The translations under genes and the position numbers were made by a program. Positions 58,326-64,000 of a DNA stretch of 64,000 bases are shown here, one piece after another. Origin of the DNA: Chloranthus sessilifolius (lineage: Eukaryota; Streptophyta; Magnoliopsida; Chloranthales; Chloranthaceae); contig CM037590.1 in assembly GCA_021018995.1 (NCBI GenBank), positions 104,223,097-104,287,096 on the forward strand. The letters are read 5' to 3'. Within the stretch, counting starts at the first letter, position 1. Each line of letters opens with the position of its first letter. Under the pieces are notes generated by a model that did not search any database, was not told where the DNA came from, and worked only from the letters and a program-made list of their open reading frames with translations.

Positions 58326-58340
58326 AGGTTTTGAGGTGTG
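58326..58340 (+). other. E6 polypurine tract
   Basis: AGGTTTTGAGGTGTG, two changes from the family form, overlapping the LTR start TGTTATTCAC at 58339. Confidence 0.7.
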
Positions 58341-60980
58341 TTATTCACTGAAAAGTATCACTTTTCATCTCTTAACCTAGTCTTTACTGGACCTTAAAAC
58401 TGACTAATAACTCTTGTTTAGCTTATTTTGTAATTAGTAATAACTTGTGTAACTTAACATAAAATCCATGCCTTTGGTGCCAAGAAGAGAGAGCATTCAA
58501 GCAAGGGATGACAGCTGAGCCAAAGACTAATGGAACACCATAGTCGTACACACCATGGTGACTAGTTTGCATGTCAGAGTGGACCCAAGAAGTCTAACAG
58601 ATGAAAGATGTATGGAAGTGAGAAGAGAAGCCTGCAACAGCAGCAGCTGCATAGCAGCAAGGAGAAATGGTGTTATCTCGCATAGAAGAAATGCTACCTC
58701 GCGTGCCTAAATCCGCAGAAATGCTACCTCGCGTGCCTAAATCCGCAGTAAGGCCTCCTCACGCAGCAGATAGATGCAGTTAACACTTAAGGAACTCGTG
58801 AAGCAGTCGCGCACTAAACCTTCAAAAATGGAACTCGCGAAGCTCTCGTGGGGATCAACTCTAATAGCAGCCGCGCAAGCAGTCTCGTGAGACTATGATG
58901 CACAAAAGGATCGCGAAGTTTTTGCATGGCTCAAGAGATGAGGGAGCTACAGAAGTTCTCTTGTGCAACTCTCTCACGCTTAAAAGCTCAACTCTCTACT
59001 GAGCGAGCTGTGCCATCCATTTGACAAAGAAGCCGAGCGAGATGGAAAGTTTTCTACTCGACAACCTCGCGACGGAAAATTCTAAAGCCCTGCTGCGCGA
59101 GCGAGATAGATCACTATAAATTCTTCCTCGCGAGTGCATTTCAGGCCAATCCAACTGTGCGACAAGCTAAAGTCTTCTGTGCAAGCAAGGAGCTTTCCAA
59201 GCCAAATGCTACCTCGCGAGCACTCTGCCAACTGCGTGAATGGATTAATGCACCAAGGCCAGCCCCGCGAAGCTCGGGCTCTCCACTATTCACTCTCTAC
59301 TCAGGAACCTTTTGGGGATTTTCCTAAGTCCAGGGCACACATCCTGAGGCCCTGATCTCGAGGCACGCATCCCAAGGCATCTAAGAGTTATAATAGTGCC
59401 ACATTTGCCCTAAAAAATTGGGTGTAATCTTCTGTTGGCTAAGGCATTAAGACTGAGTATTTAAGTTGTAAATTTAACTTATAATTTTATCATCCCTCCT
59501 TCAACCTTTGTCAGCTTTGAGCTCGAGTAGGCTAGGGTTAGGGTTTGATCACCTCTTTTTTTATTTTTTCTTGTCTCTTAGCCCAGCACTTACGGGCTAT
59601 GTCCTCTGTAAGCAATTAGACTTAGTTTAATCAGTTTTGTAATGGGTCTTGTGAACATTGGGAGTCATTGGTGAGCTGTTATGCACAAGGCTGCTGCCTT
59701 GAGAAATCTCATTATAAGTAATGATTTGATTAATGAAATTTGTGTTTTAAAGATTTATTCAATTTGTTATTTTTCTATTTATCCATAGTTTTGTTCAATC
59801 TATGTCATACATTTAGGACTTGAGTTGATTTGAAAGGCCCATAGAAGGTTGAGCTTGTAGCCTTGGGACCATGGTGGCAACATCAATTTACTTGTTCCAT
59901 CTCAGTCTTCTGTGGTGAGGATAACCTCTGTGGATAGCCTGTGAGCATTCAAGTGGATAGACTATAGCCCTAGGGTGATTCCAAGCCACAGATCTGAGAA
60001 GGATTCTTTTCCTCTACACTTGAGCTTGTAGCCTTGTGAGAGGCTGTTGCAGGAATAATTTCCCCTTTGTTACACTTGACCAACATCAGATGTTAGATTT
60101 GTTTTCTCTGTAGAGATTACAGACTTGTGAGCTGAGTTATTACAAGCCTTTTATAGACCAGCTGCATTTATAGTCCCAAAATAGCTTTTCAACTACTATG
60201 GTCTCCACTAGTTTTTCCAGAACTATTTGCTCCCATGGATGCCTAAGCTTATAGCCTGATATACATGGTGTCTGCAATAGTTTTCATGTTCTTATTTGAT
60301 CCATTGGGTGGATGACATCTATTGGATAATCTGTTACTATTTAAGTGGACAGGTTATAGCCTTAAGATCAGTCTATTCCATTGGATCAGATTGGTTTTCT
60401 GATTTAGTCCATATGGTTTGATCCTCTTTATTGGATAGTCTGTGACCATTGAAGTAGACAGGTTATAGCCTTAAGAGATCAGGTCACACCATAAGGGCTG
60501 AGTTGGATACTTCTTCCTTGCAGATGTGCATGTAGCCATCTGAGGGATTTGTTGCAGAGACCGCCCTAAATCTGAGTTACATAACTGAATTAATTTTAGC
60601 TTAATTGCCTACTTCCTATCAATTTTATCTTTATTTTCACACACACCATCACCACCTTCTTTATAACCCTTTCTTTAGGATATGATTGCACTTTATTTCT
60701 TTTCTTTTAGTGTTAATTTAGTGTAGTTGTGACACCCAACTCCCTTTCTCTAGGATTGTCAGATCTATAGCCAGATCTAGAGGCCAACTAATATAACCCA
60801 TTTTGGGTTCTAGATCAATTTCTCTGTGGGACAAACTCTTACTTACTCAAAATTTACTACAATAACCCTATATCTTGCAAGTCTGTGATTTGGTTTTGTG
60901 CTGTATTCATTCCCCATTTTGTTTTGTTTTGTTTTGCTTCCTTTATTTTGTCTTTATCATTTTTATAATGAAAAGAAGCA
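58339..60980 (+). repeat. E6 3' LTR, about 2642 bp
   Basis: It begins TGTTATTCAC and ends near AAAAGAAGCA; the end was set by family length and a terminal CA. CGCG-rich U3 at 58670-59290, TATA-like TATTTAAG at 59458-59465, telobox CTAGGGTTAGGGTTT at 59532-59546. The 90-bp stretch 58680-58770 includes a short direct repeat (AGAAATGCTACCTCGCGTGC twice). No gene. Confidence 0.75.
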
Positions 60981-61448
60981 GTAAAAACCTTTCAATAAGT
61001 TTTCGACCAACTTGACCCGATACCCGACCGACCCAACATTTTTGGTTGGGCATTTTTTGTTTCGGGTCGACATAATTCGACCCGATAGCTCAATATTTTA
61101 TAAGTAAAATGTATGAAAAGTAAGAGTTTTTCACTATGACTGGTCGGGTTTTTGGGTTGGGCGTTAGGTCGAGTTGGGTTAGCTTGAGTGCGCCATCAGG
61201 TAAGTTTGAATTGGGTCTTGTGCACCATCCAATCGGGTCTGGTTGGCCATTTATGATTCTCTTATGGGATAGCTAAAATTTTGACCCAATAGATCCGACC
61301 TTTGTCAGCCCTAACAGGACACTACATGCACCCTATGTGCAAGTGCACGGGTCAAGCAATTAATACCAAGCAACTAATACTTTTCAAACGCGATGTGTTT
61401 TAGGCAGACGCCGGGCATATAAAATTTCAAAGTTTCGAGCGGAGAAGG
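60981..61448. repeat. Hairpin-rich unidentified repeat
   Basis: Dense in CCCGA, CCCAAC and their complements. CCCAAC with GTTGGG (61032-61050) and TCGGGTCGA with TCGACCCGA (61062-61085) form two neighbouring hairpins. It has the look of a small non-coding transposon or another LTR fragment; class not determined. No gene. Confidence 0.45.
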
Positions 61449-61628
61449 GATTAGGAATATAAGTCGTAAATATGGCTAACGTACGCCGCTTCCCTGGCGA
61501 GAGTAGCACAGTTTGCTCTGCCTCTTAACCTCCCTCCCGATTAGGAATATAAGTCGTAAATATGGCTAACGTACGCCGCTTCCCTGGCGAAAGTAGCGCA
61601 GTTTGCTCTGCCTCTTAACCTCCCTCCC
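61449..61628. repeat. Tandem duplication, two 90-bp units
   Basis: GATTAGGAATATAAGTCGTA starts at 61449 and 61539; the 90-bp units differ at only two positions. It lies 40 bp upstream of the probable exon, possibly in its promoter or 5' untranslated region. A CCCTCC-type pyrimidine tract follows. Confidence 0.85.
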
Positions 61629-61666
61629 TCCCTCCCTTCCCTTCCCTTCATAGGCATTCCTGAGAG

Positions 61667-61780
61667 ATGCTTCGGCTACTAAAGTTGTTGCACCGTAATT
61701 ACAGAGCCCTCCGAGACGGGGAGTTGATAGAAGCATTGAAATCCGAACTCAAACAGGAGCTATCTTCAAACCCATTTCAG
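61667..61780 (+). CDS. Probable first exon of a mitochondrial glycoprotein (MAM33/p32) family gene
   Basis: ATG at 61667 opens a 38-codon frame reading MLRLLKLLHRN, then GELIEALKSEL and KQELSSNPFQ, ending at CAG|GTTTGAG, a plausible splice donor; without splicing a TGA follows immediately. The basic, hydrophobic start suits an organelle-targeting peptide, and LIEALKSEL plus ELSSNPFQ recalls the N-terminus of plant MAM33-type mitochondrial matrix proteins, which have a short first exon. This family match is from memory. No second exon is visible before 64000; it may lie beyond the window or have been lost. A pyrimidine-rich leader precedes the start. It is the only part of the window that looks like a host gene. 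Confidence 0.42.
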
Positions 61781-62361
61781 GTTTGAGATATTAATTAAGG
61801 TTTCAAACCCTTATATATACTATTGCCTTTATTTTTTTCGTAGCATAATCCAAGAGAAATATTATTATTTTTCCCCATTCTGTAGGAACCCTAAAAGTTT
61901 TAGCGCTTTTACATTTAGGCCATCTATAATGTAATCATACTGGTGGAGCAATCAATAGTGGACAAATGTATTCTACCGCACTTTTGTTTTTTCAATAGCA
62001 ATGATGAAATAAAATAAATGACTTAAAAGGTGGAATAATGATGTTATTTCAATAAGATAGTGAGCTCCCATTAATCCTTGTAAAATAAAAAGAGGTGTTA
62101 AAAGAGCAACTGAGCCATTCCCGATCTAACTTAGAATGGGTGATTGATTGGTGTGGCAATGATTTTACTCCAAATCTTTTCTTTGGGTCTGTCACCCAAG
62201 TGGCACACTTTGATGGAAATTAGTGTCACATGTACACAAGAAGTGAGAAATCTGTCAATTACCCTATACCAACTCACATAAAAAAGGATTTTGTAGGCCA
62301 TGTTCAGTTATTTCCTCAGTTTTCCGAGAAAACCTCAGATCAGTGTTCTTAAAATCGCTGG
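61781..62361. other. Intergenic or intron sequence
   Basis: AT-rich, no ORF with a recognisable domain. If the exon at 61667 is real this could be its first intron. Confidence 0.4.
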
Positions 62362-63151
62362 GTGGGTTTGGGCAGTCGGGGGGATGTTCGGGCAGAAATT
62401 GTTAAGCGCCTAAGCGGGCGAAGATCTTATATATATGCCAGAATAAGAGGAAGAAAAAAAGAAAAGAACAAAAAAAAAGAATTGTGCTCATTGCTCAGTT
62501 GTCGGAAAAAAAAAGTGTTGTGCAAGAATCAAGATCATAAAAAATTCAGAAAGAAGAAGAAAAACAGAAGAAGAAGAAAAAAATTGAGGGAAAAGAAAAC
62601 TAGAGGAGATAAAAAAAAAATTGGGGACTGGTGCTTTTGGGTCCGGCCTGGTGGGCACTTAAATCCACTTGAGCCTAAAGTGGGCGCCGGACCGAATCAC
62701 CGAGGGCCAGGCGATTTTCGAATAGTGCCTCGATTCTCGACAACTCGGCTTGATTCTTGGCCAACTCAGATTCCTAGCTTTTCCCAACTGTGTTCTTTTA
62801 GGCCTTCGAAAAGCTCTGATTCCTGGCATTTCCTAGAAACGAAGGATTTCTTGTGTTCTTTTAATTATTCCAGAAAAGGATAGAATTAGTCTAGTTTAGG
62901 GACATCGTATATCCGTACGAATGGCGGTAGAACATCCGATACCATGCTGTATATAATTGAGGTCATTTTTGGCCTATGCACGATTCATGGGAGATTGAAC
63001 ACTTCCGTCGGTACAATTGTGCAAAAATGATTCCTCCAACGATACTACTCGATCGCCTATCATACTTACACTAAAAAGTTGCTTGAACGATTCAGGAAAG
63101 TACATAGTACATTAGCCAATTACATTGAAAGCGAGTTAATTGGAGAGTCAA
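62362..63151. other. Low-complexity and unassigned sequence
   Basis: A purine-rich A/G tract at 62445-62630 creates a Lys/Arg-rich frame (62362-62883) that I do not consider a gene. The rest shows nothing recognisable. Confidence 0.45.
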
Positions 63152-63736
63152 TTACAAAATTAAGATAAATACAAGTGTGCAGGAAAATGATATATAACCC
63201 CAAAAATGACTACGAGCTTGTATTGTTGCCACCCCCCTGCTCGGAAGAGTATGACGTAGTAACCGTATGAATGTGGGGCTACTTCCGCCGTCCGAGCTAT
63301 CATCGCGATGACGCTGCATGGGAGGTATCCAATCAGAGTCCTCCTCATCCTCTGATTCCATCGAACGCTCCATAGTATCGTCTTTTAAGTCCGAACTTAG
63401 AAGCACTGGGTTATTTGTAATGCCTGGTGGTTGAATAATCGGAGGCATGGGCCTCATATGTGGTGCCCGATAAGGCGATTAGGCTCGTTGGGCGGCGCCC
63501 AGGTTGGATGGGTCTTGGAAAGGGCCTTGAATTTTTGGTGCCCTGACTCGATGGCGATGTCTAGGACGTGCAAGTGAAAATGACTGATGTTGTGGTAGTG
63601 GATACGTATGTGGCCCTTGATATGGAGGATCTAGGTCTATTACTTCGATCATTCGCCCGACTGGAGGCGCAGACCATGATGATGAAGACCCTGTGCGTGA
63701 GTGCGAATAGCTCGGAGTTCCCGACATGACTGTCAA
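63152..63736 (-). pseudogene. Unrecognised Pro/Ser/Arg-rich ORF with one internal stop
   Basis: One minus-strand frame of about 194 codons runs from an ATG at 63736 to 63152, broken by a single TAA at 63479-63481 that could be a former CAA. The first half has SRTGSSSSWSAPP, GRMIEVIDLDPPYQGP and an RPRHRHRVRAPK basic patch; the second has IIQPPGITNNP, an acidic MESEDEEDSDW segment and a hydrophobic end. No family recognised. It could be the disordered tail of a transposon-encoded protein or a decayed gene fragment. Confidence 0.35.
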
Positions 63737-64000
63737 TAATTTATAACATTGCTACTGTATTATTTAAAATCTTTAGTTGTAGTAATCAGCTAAAAAAATT
63801 TAAATCATGTGCAAACATCTCATTTAATATTCAATTGATAGATTTATTACATTCTTTGAAATATATAGTCAATCAAAAGAGCTAAAATAAAGAGAATAGT
63901 ATGTCATGAAAAAAGTCCACACATTGTACATACACACTCTCAATATGACTTGTAAACACTACCTGAGGAATGAATGATTCTTGGGGAAAATGGGGTGCTT
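63737..64000. other. AT-rich sequence, nothing recognised
   Basis: No ORF, repeat or motif found up to the window end. Confidence 0.5.

Larger units (their letters stand above)
52244..60980 (+). mobile_element. E6: Athila-type element lacking its 5' LTR and gag
   Basis: The order is gag-env spacer, env-like ORF (53271-56396), 3' untranslated region, polypurine tract, 3' LTR (58339-60980). The 5' half is absent: its left edge is fused to the E5 LTR stub. The 2642-bp LTR agrees with the family length. No target duplication could be tested because the left end is missing. Confidence 0.78.

Noticed and set aside
62362-62883. 173-residue Lys/Arg-rich ORF
   Set aside because: It follows a purine-rich low-complexity tract and has no recognisable domain.

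Overview
This window is repeat-dense nuclear DNA of a flowering plant. Nearly all of it is nested LTR retrotransposons of the Ty3/gypsy superfamily; the only host-gene-like piece is a 114-bp probable first exon near the right end. The plant assignment rests on Tat/Ogre-type and Athila-type elements, which are plant lineages. I cannot name the species.

Layout. E0, a Tat-type element, supplies bases 1-456 and 45940-46028 (its 3' interior) and a 3' LTR from 46029 to about 47950. E1, an Athila-type element on the minus strand (457-45934, target duplication ATTTC), is inserted in E0. Three later insertions interrupt E1. E2 (2704-20647, plus strand) is a complete but decayed Ogre/Tat element with two 1592-bp LTRs and sits in the E1 3' LTR. 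E3 (25014-26639) is a solo Tat-type LTR, minus strand, in the E1 env-like ORF. E4 (29276-42326, minus strand) is a second copy of the E1 family and sits in the E1 gag. To the right, two partial plus-strand members of the same family lie head to tail: E5 (about 48040-52243) and E6 (about 52244-60980). From 60981 to 64000 come a hairpin-rich stretch, a 90-bp tandem duplication, the probable exon and one unrecognised minus-strand ORF.

How the parts work. E2 has the Tat order: leader, proline-rich N-terminal ORF, gag, protease with a G-patch-like tail, a probable 149-bp intron, RT, RNase H, a second archaeal-type RNase H, integrase, a long 3' region with a minisatellite, and a polypurine tract. 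It is broken by stops and frameshifts. E1 and E4 have 2.6-kb LTRs, a TGGCGCC-type primer site, gag and a large env-position ORF but no protease, RT or integrase, so they must depend on enzymes from another element. E5 and E6 preserve only the env-like end of the same family.

Most unusual signal. All three Tat-type LTRs carry arrays of short inverted repeats. In E2 and E3 the four hairpins sit at the same places and spacings, and both arms have been replaced together by different sequence. E0 has a different set with a constant loop and changing stems, and E2 has yet another in its 3' region. A second notable signal is an exact internal copy of the polypurine tract in the E1/E4 family, about 1.65 kb upstream of the 3' LTR in every copy.
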